Positions 24,462 through 33,760 of a DNA stretch of 64,000 nucleotides are shown here, in pieces; within the stretch, counting starts at the first letter, position 1; every line of letters begins with the position of its first letter. Source of the DNA: Ascaphus truei (lineage: Eukaryota > Chordata > Amphibia > Anura > Ascaphidae). The position numbers and the translations under genes are program-made. Under the pieces are notes generated by a model, which saw only the letters and a program-made list of their open reading frames with translations, was not told where the DNA came from and did no database searches. Where the stretch lies: assembly GCA_036426205.1 (NCBI GenBank), contig CM071570.1:54147087-54211086 (forward strand). The letters run 5' to 3'.

Positions 24462-24545
24462 TGCATAGCCAGAAAACCCACCCACAGACAGCAGTTTCGA
24501 CCTTAATGGGTCTCATCAGTGTGGGGTTGGTTAACTGGCTATGCA
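24462..24545 (-). ncRNA. hammerhead ribozyme, unit B (canonical core)
   Basis: The fold is as in unit A, but stem II is GACC/GGTC with all four pairs, including the usual G10.1-C11.1. The minus strand order is CCCACA, CTGATGA, stem II with a CATTAA loop, GAAAC, TGCT loop, GTC, TGTGGG (24525 down to 24481). The outer helix TGCATAGCCAG/CTGGCTATGCA (24545-24535 and 24472-24462) is also intact. Every invariant nucleotide of the hammerhead core is met. Self-cleavage after the C of GTC (minus-strand base at 24487) is predicted, not shown. Confidence 0.85.
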
Positions 24546-24628
24546 ATGAAGCAATGAGGGTGGGGTTTACCATACTTAGTTAAGTTATGGTGGGTAAAAA
24601 AAGTGACAAAAGCCCTCCACAGCAAAGC

Positions 24629-24832
24629 ATATAGCAAATGGAAATATTACTGTATGCTCATTTGCATGTCTTGAAGCAAAAGGTGACACTGTGTGTCCAT
24701 TTGCATGTCATTTCCCAGAATCGCTTGCTGCAGTGGAAGTGCTGTGTGCTGGGTGATAATGGTGAAAGGCGGGGTTGCAGACCTGTCTAAGACATGCAAA
24801 GGAGCATACAGTAATATTTCCATTTGCTATAT
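24629..24832. repeat. inverted repeat formed by a rearranged unit C (44-bp arms)
   Basis: 24629-24672 is the reverse complement of 24789-24832 with one mismatch. Between them is an inverted segment of the same repeat family ('tttgcatgtcatttcccagaat'). Unit C therefore turns around on itself instead of continuing, and it runs into a TA/CA microsatellite (24827-24885). Confidence 0.85.
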
Positions 24833-25210
24833 ATATATATATATATATACATATACACACACACACACATATACATACACACAAAAAGTTGAAATAGCTA
24901 TCTGTGAGTAGGTTACCGGCTCTGCACTTTTTTTTAACACAGGCTATCCTGAAAACGCTGTGTAATACGGCAGGTGTAAAGCTTATGGGGATCCATGTTA
25001 AAATGGATAAGTAAAAGGTGACACAGTGATTTGCATATCATTTCCCAGAATCTCTCGCTGCAGTGGAAGCCCTATATGCGAAGAGATAATGGAGAAGGGC
25101 AGGCTGCAGACTTGTCTCAGACGTGAATGTGTTCACACGGGGGATTTTTATTTGCTAATCAACCCACAAAAAGAATATAATATCCTAAAAAATAAAATAA
25201 AAAAGTGGCA
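24833..25210. other. microsatellite and diverged relative of the ribozyme repeat
   Basis: TA and CA runs to about 24885, then 24955-25130 resembles the inverted segment of unit C ('atttcccagaatctctcgctgcagtgg', 'gcagacttgtctcagacgtgaatg'). No hammerhead core remains. Confidence 0.6.
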
Positions 25211-25425
25211 CAGCTCAACCCCGTTACAACGCGAATCCGCTTATAACGCGATGCAAGCACAGCTCCCAATTTTCGTATGTATGAATACTTTACAACACGA
25301 TTATTGGTATCTTAAATACTTTATTGTACAATGCATGCAATTGTACATTATTTCTAACGCGATCCGCTTATAACGCGATGCAATTCTTTGGACCCCAAAC
25401 ACAGCGTTATAAGGGGGTTGAGCTG
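25211..25425. mobile_element. Tigger-like MITE family B, copy 1 (215 bp)
   Basis: It begins CAGCTCAACCCCGTTA and ends with the inverse GGGGGTTGAGCTG. TA follows on the right; the left flank is CA, probably a mutated TA. 'cttataacgcgatgcaa' occurs twice inside. Copy 2 lies at 33761-35613. Confidence 0.8.
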
Positions 25426-25904
25426 TAATAATAAAAGGTTTTCTTTAATTTTAAGCATTTAACATTTTAAATAGCGTCACAAACGCTGACACCTAACACG
25501 GAAACCTTCCAGTGCGGGATCTTGTCTAGAGCGCGGCCGTTCTTTAAAAAGCTTTGTGAGCACGAGTGAAAACAGACGACGCAGGCAGAGGAGTGTAGGG
25601 AAACTGAGTGCACAAGAAACACGATTGGGTAAAGATATCGAACCCAGAAGAAGGTACATTACCACTGAAACCCACAGCGAGAACGCAGTCGCAATATATG
25701 GATGGGGCAGAAAATTTCCCGGAGAATTCGCTGCGTGGTTAGCAGTGAAAAGTCCATTTGCATATTAATGATGCAATACACAGGACTAGGCTTTTAGTTT
25801 CACATTTTAATTTGGAAGGATTACTACGTAATTGTACCCCCCAACGGTACCTTTTTAGCAGGTGTGATAAAATATATATGTATATCCTGTACTTATTGAA
25901 GTAG
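25426..25904. other. no gene recognised
   Basis: Unassigned sequence with a CpG-containing stretch at 25480-25740. Short frames there have no recognisable similarity. Confidence 0.4.
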
Positions 25905-26170
25905 CAGCCTGTGTATACAGGGATGTACCAAATAAGTATACATGAGAAGGATGTTGAACCAGGGATTAATCTGATTGCCATTATTTGGAGTCAGGAAGGA
26001 ATTTATTTCCCCCTTATGCGATATCATTGGATGATATGACACTGGGGTTTTTTGTTTGCCTTCCTCTGGATCTATAAGTAAGTATAGATATAGGATAAAG
26101 TATCTGTTGTCTAAATTTAGCATAGGTTGAACTTGATGGACACATGTCTTTATCAACCTCATCTATGGTT
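25905..26170 (+). repeat. amphibian dispersed repeat, full-length-type copy 1
   Basis: The sequence from 'atacagggatgtaccaaata' through 'tatgacactggggtttttt' and 'taggttgaacttgatgga' to 'tcaacctcat' matches 30023-30296 closely in the same orientation and 14222-14330 inverted. The family is familiar from frog genomes; I cannot place it in a TE class from sequence alone. Confidence 0.75.
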
Positions 26171-26176
26171 GGTCTA

Positions 26177-26646
26177 TGTAAGGGAACTGCCCGATCGAAG
26201 AACCAGACTGTTCCTAGGCTTGGTCGGGTGAAGCAAAGGCGGGCTTTTCAAAGGTGCTTTGCTCACAATAAGCAAAGCACTCAGCATTGCGGTGCTGGAG
26301 AAGCCTGGCCAAACTGAGGACAAGTTTTAGAGATGCGGCCAAGTTCTACAAACGGACGAAGACCCGGCCAACGGTGAAAGCCAGGTATCTATCCCGTAGA
26401 TAGTACTGTGTTGTTCCTGGACGAGGAGCGGACAGGGTAAGCCTTCCTGAAGCCGGCGCCCTGCACCTAGTTGAGGGTAGTGTCTCCCCCCAGGCCCCAT
26501 TTAGGTGTGTATTTCCCTGTTTTGTGTTACTTTGTATGCCTGCTGGTTTTACCAGAATAAACCACATTTGATTCCACTACCTTGTCCTGCCTAGTGAAAT
26601 TGATCCCAGAAGGTAAAGGTGTTAAAAGCGCTGGTCTCCCGTGACA
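26177..26646 (+). mobile_element. solo LTR (470 bp)
   Basis: It starts TGTAAGGGAACTG and ends CTCCCGTGACA, with AATAAA near 26556. The flanks GTCTA (26172-26176) and GTCTG (26647-26651) agree at 4 of 5 bases. It has inserted at the tail of the amphibian repeat just upstream. Confidence 0.65.
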
Positions 26647-26783
26647 GTCTGTAGTAATACCTGAAGCTTAGTACAGTATTAGAATAAATAATGAATACAA
26701 AATAATCTGTATTTTCAAACAAGGGTAATTTATTTTCAGTTTAATTTGAGGTTGTGGTAATAAGATGAGAAAACAACCCCCCC

Positions 26784-27421
26784 CTGGAAGGCAGCGGGGC
26801 CTTCATTAGACATTCAGGCAGGGCTGGCTTGGGGCGCAAGTATATGTGGTGTGTTGCGTGTATACACATATATATAAATATATATGCATATAGATGTATA
26901 TACATATAAAAATATAGATATATAGAACACAAGAGAAAGAAAGGGGGCAAGAGAGAGAGATGGTGAGAGGGTCTGAGAGCAGGCGGGCAAGAGAGAGGGC
27001 CAGAGAGCAGGCACGCAAGAGAGAGGACCAGAGCAGGCACGCAAGAGAGCGGGTAAGAGGGAGCAAGCAAGACGGCCCGAGAGCAGGCACGCAAGAGAGA
27101 AAGGGCTAGAGGGGGCAAGAGAGCAGGATGTGCAGGTGTGGTGTGTGTATGTGGTGTGTGTGGTGTGTGTATGTGCGTGGTGTGTGTGTGTGTGGTTTGT
27201 GTATGTGTGTGGTGTCTGTATGTGGGATGTGTATGTGGTGTGTGTTTGTGTGTATGTAGTGTGTGTGGTTGTGGTATATATATGTATAATGTATATATGT
27301 ATATATAAGTATATGTATATATATATATGTGTATATACACACAGACAACACATACTAGCCGCCTGGACCCCGAAAAGCCAGCCCTGCCTGAATACCAAGT
27401 GGAAACCCCGTCTTTCAGATG
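26784..27421. mobile_element. TIR-bounded element filled with simple and minisatellite arrays
   Basis: ATTCAGGCAGGGCTGGCTT at 26811-26829 is inverted as AAGCCAGCCCTGCCTGAAT at 27375-27393, and weaker similarity extends each end outward to about 26784 and 27421. Inside are a purine-rich minisatellite (26930-27125, 'gcaggcacgcaagagagag' units), a GT-rich array (27130-27270) and TATATG-type DNA on both sides. Frames rich in His/Thr or Val/Cys there are repeat artefacts. Confidence 0.6.
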
Positions 27422-27493
27422 GGATTGCTTTTCTCATCTTGCTTTTTGGGTTTCATCTGAAGTTCAGGCACGATGCCTCCTGTCTCTTCTTTC

Positions 27494-28249
27494 TTTTGAT
27501 TTTTGCATTTCATTCCAACTTCTTTATCTAGCTGTTTGGGTTCCACAGATGCTCATTAGCGTAGCAGCAGTGTCAAGGCACACCAAGCACCGTGGCAGCA
27601 GGAACGGTAGCAGCAGTGTCAAGGCACACCAAGCACCGTGGCAGCAGGAACGGGCTGTTACGGTCCATTCCAGCACTGTATTAATGGTGCTTGCGTCCAC
27701 GTCCTAGTGAGATAAATGCGAAAACCACAGATTTATTATAGGCAAGAGCTGAGCAGAACTTATATTCTCTTTGGTTATAATCATCATATGCAAGTAATAT
27801 TGGGGGGTTCTGAACACGAAAATTACTTTTCAATGGAAGTGTTGCCTTCAATGATTGAGACTCCATTGATGTCTGAGAGCACGATGAGTGAAGGCTGGAT
27901 TTCAATAAGTGAGACTCACTGACAATTAGTGAGAGCTAAAGAGGAGTCTTCTAACAAATCAACAAGGCTATGGAAAAATAAACGTTTGGGTCAAAACGCT
28001 ATCAAAATTGCTACTATTTACGCCCAAGCTTACAGGGGAATTATGTTGGTATTGGTAAGAGATAATAGTATTAAATAGATTGGTACCTATTCTGCCGACA
28101 TCTACTGTATCCTTCTTCTTTTATGGCTCCTGCGGCTGATCTGCTTCTGTGCTGCAGGACTTTTCTTGATGTTACGAGTCTGGAAGCTGGAACAGATTGA
28201 CTTCTGACTGGAGGGCACTATAACAGCCAGGTTATATATTCATTGGCAA
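27494..28249. repeat. about 700-bp direct duplication, copy 1
   Basis: The sequence from 'cttttgatttttgc' to 'cagccaggttatat' is repeated at 28454-29180 with small changes. Within it a 46-bp segment starting 'tagcagcagtgtcaaggcac' is itself tandemly doubled (27559-27650). No reading frame is conserved between the copies. Confidence 0.9.
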
Positions 28250-28437
28250 GGCATGACACCAAGGGCGTGGCATACTCCATACGAATGGCACCAAGGCCGT
28301 GGCATGCCCCATAGGAATGGCACCAAGAGCGTGGCATTCCCCATATGAATGGCACCAAGGGCGTGGCATGCCCCATAGGAATGGCACCAAGGGCGTGGCA
28401 TGCCCCATACGAATGGCACCAAGGGTGTGGTATGCCC
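28250..28437. repeat. 32-bp minisatellite, about 6 units, between the duplicated copies
   Basis: Units of the form 'ggcaccaagggcgtggcatg' plus 'ccccata(g/c)gaat' are 32 bp long (for example 28261 to 28293). As 32 is not a multiple of 3, translated products rotate frames. There are no unique spacers. Confidence 0.93.
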
Positions 28438-28453
28438 TTAAGCACGATTTCTG

Positions 28454-29180
28454 CTTCTTCCTTTTGATTTTTGCGTTTCATTGCAAGTTCTTTATCTAGC
28501 TGTTCAGGTTTCCACTGATGCCCATCAGCATAGAAGCAGTGTCAAGGCACACCAAGCACTGTGGCAGCAGGAACGGGCTGTTAAGGTCCATTTCAACACT
28601 ATTAATGGTGCTTGCTTCTACATAATATGGAGAGAAATGAGAAAAGCAAAGATTTATACCATAAGCAAGAGCTGAGCAGAGCTTATATTCTCTTTGGTTA
28701 TAATCATCACAAGCAAATAATATTGGGGGATTTTCCGAACACGAAAAATTACATGTCAATGGAAGTGTTGACTTCAATTATTGGGACTCCATTGATGTCT
28801 GGGAGCAGCGATGAGTGAAGACTGGCTTTCAATAAGTGAGACTCACTGAAAATTAGTGAGAGCTAAAGAGGAGTCTTCTAACAAATCAGCAAGGCTATGG
28901 AAAAATAAACTTTTGGGTCAAAACTCTGGCCAAATAGCTACCATTTATGCCCAAGCTTACAGGGGAACTATGTTGGTATTGGTAAGAGATAATGGTATTA
29001 AATAGATTGGTACCTATTCTGCTGACATGTATCCTTCTTCTATGGCTCCTGCGGCTGATCTGCTTCTGTGCTGCGGGCCTCGCCTCCTGCTACTTTAGAC
29101 CATTTTCTTGATGTTACCAGTCAAGAAGCAGGTGACTTCTGACTTGAGGCACCAACAGCCAGGTTATATACTCATTGGCA
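28454..29180. repeat. about 700-bp direct duplication, copy 2
   Basis: This is the partner of 27494-28249. It lacks the extra 46-bp tandem doubling and differs by scattered substitutions and small indels. Confidence 0.9.
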
Positions 29181-29239
29181 TTATGACCTCCTGTGACATT
29201 TTTGCCTCTGTGACATCATTGCCTCTGAGACAGGGCTGC

Positions 29240-29716
29240 CTGTAAAAAACTTTTTAACTTAACTTTTATTGAGTTTCAGTACAGTATACAAATAACATTA
29301 CATCTCATCCTTCTGGTAACAACAAATAAAATCAAATAACAAATAAGGAACACACATCGCAGGGAGGGGAGTATTTTATCTTTCTGTGAATTGCCTCTCC
29401 CTGTGTCTTGCTCACTGATTAATTTCTCCTATGCGGTCCTGTTCTTTTACTTCTATTACAAGGTCTGCACCATCCTATCCCACTCCTGAGCTTCCCACAG
29501 TCAGTCAGAGGCCAGACTTTTTGGAATTTAGCGCCAGTATCATTAACCAAACTTGTTAATTTTTCCATCTGGCAGACAAACCAAATTCTGTTTGTAATTT
29601 TAGAAATGGATGGAATTTCTTTCTGTTCCCACAATGCTGCGATCTCGCATCTCGTTTCCGTTGCAAAATGAGCAACTAATTTACTTTCGACTCTGGTTAA
29701 ACCCTGTGTTGGCTTG
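29240..29716 (-). pseudogene. L1/Tx1-type LINE, ORF2 C-terminus and 3' UTR (5'-truncated)
   Basis: Read from about 29716 downward, the minus strand gives a continuous frame with LTRVESKLVAHFATETRC, WEQKEIPSISK and an MEKLT...FQKVWPL block, typical of the last part of LINE ORF2. It is followed by an untranslated region ending CTCAATAAAAGTTAAG and an A-rich tail near 29240. AATAAA plus the tail marks the true 3' end; the 5' side is cut off at an LTR fragment. No catalytic domain is retained. Confidence 0.65.
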
Positions 29717-29850
29717 TGTAGCCCCCCTGCTGTATATTTCTCTGGCCTGTCAGTCCTGGTAACAGCAGGCAGTGCCAGGGTTAATCAGTCACAAGACTGT
29801 ACATGGGAGATCACATCCTCAGTTATTGTTATATTGTTTCACTTTCAGGT
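29717..29850 (+). mobile_element. LTR fragment related to 18398-19180
   Basis: It starts TGTAGCCCCCCTGCTG and shares the ordered words 'gtcagtcctg', 'gcaggcagtg' and 'gggttaatc' with the start of the LTR at 18398. The rest of the LTR is missing or unrecognisable; 29851-30022 is unassigned. Confidence 0.5.
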
Positions 29851-30022
29851 ACACGCTTGTCTGGAAGATGCAGGATTCATATGCCAAGGTGAGTTACAGT
29901 AGACCTGCCCAGTTACTGGGGCAAGGGGGGAGGGAGGGCAGGTTGTCCACTCTCCAGGTATTAAGATGTGTCTGTCTCTCTCCCCCTTTGTACATTATGT
30001 GACTGTCTCTCACCCCTGGAAA

Positions 30023-30296
30023 GGTATACAGGGATATACCAAATACGTATACATGGGAAGGATGTTGATCCAGGGATTAATCCGATTGCCAATTCTTGGA
30101 GTCAGGAAGGAAATTATTTTTCCCCTTATGAGATATCATTGTATGATATGACACTGGGGGTTTTTTGTTTGCCTTCCTCTGGATCAATAAGTAAGTATAG
30201 ATATAGAATAAAGTATCTGTCGTCTAGATTTAACATAGGTTGAACTTGTTGGATGTATATATTTTTTCAACCTCATATACTATGTAACTATGTGCT
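30023..30296 (+). repeat. amphibian dispersed repeat, copy 2
   Basis: Closely similar to 25905-26170 from 'gtatacagggatataccaaa' to the tail 'tttcaacctcatatactatg' + 'taactatg'. This copy keeps the complete tail. Confidence 0.8.
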
Positions 30297-30467
30297 AATT
30301 GAGAGCTACATTTATTTGTATAAATCTATTGCCCTGTTGAGGAGATAGAAACGTTTGAAATATTAAGTGTCCGGGAGCAAAAATGGATCTTATTGGAGTT
30401 TGAAGGTTACCAAGCTAGAGATTAACAATATCCTGTTTTTTAAGACATGAGATACTAACATTATACC

Positions 30468-30866
30468 CAGGGTTGCTACCACTCCGGAGACTACGGGTTT
30501 TGGCCTCGTATTTCCGGGCTACGGGCTTACCTGGTAAACCTCCGGGTGGCGGCAACCCTGTGCGGGCGGACGGCATGCTCCGGCATCTTCCCCCTGCAAC
30601 TCTGCTCAATATGGCCATGCGGCGTCAAATAGCGCTGCGTTGCCATGCCAATGGGAACACAAGGTGACGTAACCGCGTCACGGGGCGCCCGTTGCCATGA
30701 CAACGATGCCACGTCCTGTTGTCAGGCAACGCGGTGTGTGTGACGCCGCGCATCCATATTGAGAAGAGTTGCAGAGGGAAGATGCTGGGAGGACACCGCT
30801 GAAGGTAAGCGTGGCAGTTAAAAAAAAATTCTCTGGGTTGGCCTTCAGTAGAAGGTGGCAACCCTG
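30468..30866. mobile_element. hAT-type MITE (399 bp)
   Basis: The ends CAGGGTTGCTACC and GGTGGCAACCCTG are inverted. The flanks ATTATACC (30460-30467) and AGTATACC (30867-30874) agree at 7 of 8 bases. The inside is CpG-rich with 'cgttgccat' repeated in both directions. Confidence 0.85.
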
Positions 30867-31534
30867 AGTATACCCCTTCTGTGATGTCACCATGCCAACC
30901 CCTGTAACTGGGCAGAATAAGGGCGGAGTCACATTAGGGCTGAGTCACATTAGATCAGGTGACCCATCAAGCATATTCTGGAAGCAAGGCCAAGCATTTA
31001 CATCCTGACTAACTTGTAACATGTATCTAGGGGCATTAGTAGGATTAACCCTTTAACTCTCTGTTAACCCTTTTAAGGGAAAATAGATCAAGCCCTGGCA
31101 AACGTGCCCAGGTAAAAAGAACATGAATCATTATGGAGTACATGGCAAAATAGTGAGATGATTGTGCCCCAAATCATACATTTCTCACGTGTCAATTAAA
31201 GAGGAAACTAAAATATCGTGCCGTAAAGCAATTAATTGATGTAATAATTCATTTACAGCTTATTATTCACCCCCTACACCTAAAATGTATATTATTGATA
31301 TATTAATAAGTAAGCCGTCCAGCAATCTAATGCTTGTACTACTGCTTCCAATGCCTACAGTTAAATGAATTAGTGAAGTCTTGATCCAGTCTAGAGGGCA
31401 GTGTCGCACACATTGCCACCCCCCTCCTAGGTGTTTCTAATACAGTATGCCAAAAGGTAATCAAAACAAGGCTACCCGTGGGGGTGGGGGTAATGGGCAG
31501 TGAAAAGGACATAGCAGATTGTATTGTATGTCTT
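30867..31534. other. no gene recognised
   Basis: AT-rich spacer; no element end, frame or RNA gene identified. Confidence 0.5.
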
Positions 31535-31745
31535 TATTTATATAGCGCCATTAATGTACATAGCGCTTCACAGTAGTAATACACGTGGTAATCAAATAAA
31601 TAACAGATAATATAAATAACAGATCATGGGAATAAGTGCTTTAGACATAAGCGTAATATTAAGGAAGAGGAGTCCCTGCTCCGAGGAGCTTACAGTCTAA
31701 TTAGATTAGAGGGAAACCCAGAAGTAATGCCCTAATGAGGCACTT
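31535..31745 (+). repeat. 'tatatagcgcc' dispersed repeat, copy 1
   Basis: It contains 'tttatttatatagcgcc', 'acatagcgcttcacag' and 'gaggagcttacagtctaa', the ordered blocks of a repeat common in amphibian and fish genomes. A second copy lies at 32775-32925. Confidence 0.7.
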
Positions 31746-32774
31746 ACCAACCATCATGGTCAGGAAAGGAACTGCCATCCATTACCCTTTCTCCTTCCCC
31801 CTACTCTCGTTGTAAGACTCTTTCAAAATAGCACTCAGATTGTAAGCTCTTTGGGGCTGGGATCTATTCCCTATTGTCTGCTTTTGTGTTTGTGGCACTT
31901 ATTGTATTATCATTCTCTGTATTCTATTTGTCTTTTTTGTAATGCATTATGTACATCGAACAAAAATACTTCCCCTGAATCTCACTGTAATTCTTAAACT
32001 AGGCCTTCTGTTCCCCTCCTAGGTTTCTATTTGTGCCTACAACTTCTGCTCCTTTTTCTCTTATAACTTCCCTCCTTAACCATCTTGTATAAACCAGCAA
32101 CACAATAAAAAAATGTTTTTTTTAAATGACTATAAATGTAGTATAGAGCACCTTTTTTTTTTTTTTTTTAAATCCCCTCAAGTAGCCTCAGAAAGAAGAT
32201 TTAACTACCATAGTTCCATGGTTTGAGATACTTGATAAAAGTGTGAATGATCCGGTTTCAGATGTCTGATTTGCTAAACTTGAAAAGTGACATCACAAGT
32301 CATTGTGAAAATGCAAACTGAAAGGGCAGAGCCTGTTTATGACCCATTTCTGGTTTTCCCAATTAGTTCATCAGTCAAGACAAACAAACACCTTTGAAAA
32401 GAATGTCTTCCTTTTCCAAACCATTTGTTGCGTTAAGCATGTGTCAATGGGATCTTTTCCTGTCTGAAGGAGCCAGAAAACATTGTCTTGTACTTAAATC
32501 CTTTTGTAAATGCAGATTAAACAGCTTTAGATTCTTACATATGTAGCCCCCCTGCAGATCTATTAAAGGGGATTTTTAGCTTCACAAAGCACCAGCACAT
32601 AAAGAAATCATTTGCTTATCTTTGCTCTGTTTTTCTTGTTATACATTTTAATTTCCATGATTGACAACATGACTTTCGAACAAACATTAGATAATCTCAA
32701 CAATACAATGGAAAACTGTTATTCTCGTATGTTTTCTTTTAAAAGCTGTAGTCTTTCATTTAATGCTATGGTTT
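31746..32774. other. no gene; LINE-tail-like words and poly-T
   Basis: 'gattgtaagctctttggggc' (31838-31857) is a word seen in dispersed vertebrate repeats, followed by a possible repeat tail with AATAAAAAAA near 32103. 32152-32170 is poly-T. No conserved frame. Confidence 0.4.
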
Positions 32775-32925
32775 TGTATGTATGTATATCTTTATTTGTA
32801 TAGCGGCATGTACACAGCACTTTATAGCAGAAATGCACGTGACATAATTAGAATGAATAATTTAACATAAAAGTAACATTAGGAAAAGGAGCCCCTGCCC
32901 CAAAAAGTGCTTACAATCTAAGAGT
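32775..32925 (+). repeat. 'tatatagcgcc' dispersed repeat, copy 2
   Basis: 'tctttatttgtatagcggca', 'cacagcactttatagcag' and 'gtgcttacaatctaa' occur in the same order as in copy 1, more diverged. Confidence 0.65.
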
Positions 32926-33760
32926 TAAGTAGGGAGAAGTTACAGAGATCCTGGAGATCCCGCGCGACGCGACTAAACACCCCCACGTGATGCGGAAGCG
33001 GTGAGTGAGGCAGGGGAAGCAGGAGACAAGCTTCACTATACCGTGCGTCTAGAGACGCGGAGGAGCCCGGATCCTAATCTTACGGGTACCGTAAAGAGGA
33101 TTGACCGGTCAGACGGGGTCACCAACGTTCACTGTGGAGCGAGGACCTCCAGTTAGGAGAGGAAAGCTGGGTAGCCACCCTCCAAATCATGCTCAGTGAA
33201 TCATGCTGTGGGGAAACAGATTGTCCCAAGCCCACCACCCAGAAGATCATCACTGGGGGTAAGGAGAACTACTGGAAATATATGTACACTCTTTTCCATA
33301 TGAAATGAACTGTGTCCAATAGATACAGATTGTCTTTTTAAAGACATTAATGTACATTGAGACTTTAATAATTCATACACAGAGATATCTATGATCCTCT
33401 CTCGCTGATTGCAATGTAGCAATTTTATATTCTTGTGTTGACAAGTTATTTTAATGAATATTTCTATACAAATATTTAAAGACTATCCATTTCAGCCTCA
33501 CATTGGATTGTTATAATTATTCCTTCTTTCAAGTCATTAATATCCGCTGGTGATCCAATAGAAGTAGCCAAAGATGTGATGCTGTCCCTGAGATAATCAA
33601 CTGAGACCGGATTATAGTGATTAACACTCGTCAATTTATCCAGAGTTCCTCCAGTGCCTCTTCAATATATATATTTTTTTAACACCTTTTTCACAATTTG
33701 TCAATATTATTCTTTTCCCAGTTTTTCTTTGCGCCTAGGTCATCTACACAAATATATATA
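32926..33760. other. no gene recognised
   Basis: 32940-33200 is CpG-containing and could be a transposon 5' region; the remainder is AT-rich. Nothing is assigned. Confidence 0.4.

Larger units (their letters stand above)
23457..24672 (-). repeat. tandem 399-bp repeat bearing hammerhead ribozymes
   Basis: Three head-to-tail units start with 'cttagttaagttatg(a/g)tgggt'. Unit A is about 23457-23854 and unit B 24176-24574. Unit C starts at 24575 and breaks off at 24672. Unit B is 399 bp. A Tigger-like MITE separates A from B; without it A and B are directly adjacent, and the B/C junction shows the empty site. Each complete unit holds a hammerhead ribozyme fold on the minus strand, so the transcript strand is taken as minus. 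Diverged relatives occur at 13560-13820 and 24955-25130. Tandem hammerhead-bearing satellites are known from newts (satellite 2), and hammerheads are known in Penelope elements and retrozymes. Which of these this belongs to is open. Confidence 0.8.

Noticed and set aside
26741..27437. Long His/Thr- and Val/Cys-rich frames on both strands
   Set aside because: They come from GT/CA and TATATG simple-sequence DNA; no domain or conserved start.
28250..28437. CRISPR-like array of about 30-bp units
   Set aside because: Units are contiguous 32-bp repeats with no unique spacers, in a eukaryotic repeat context; this is a minisatellite.
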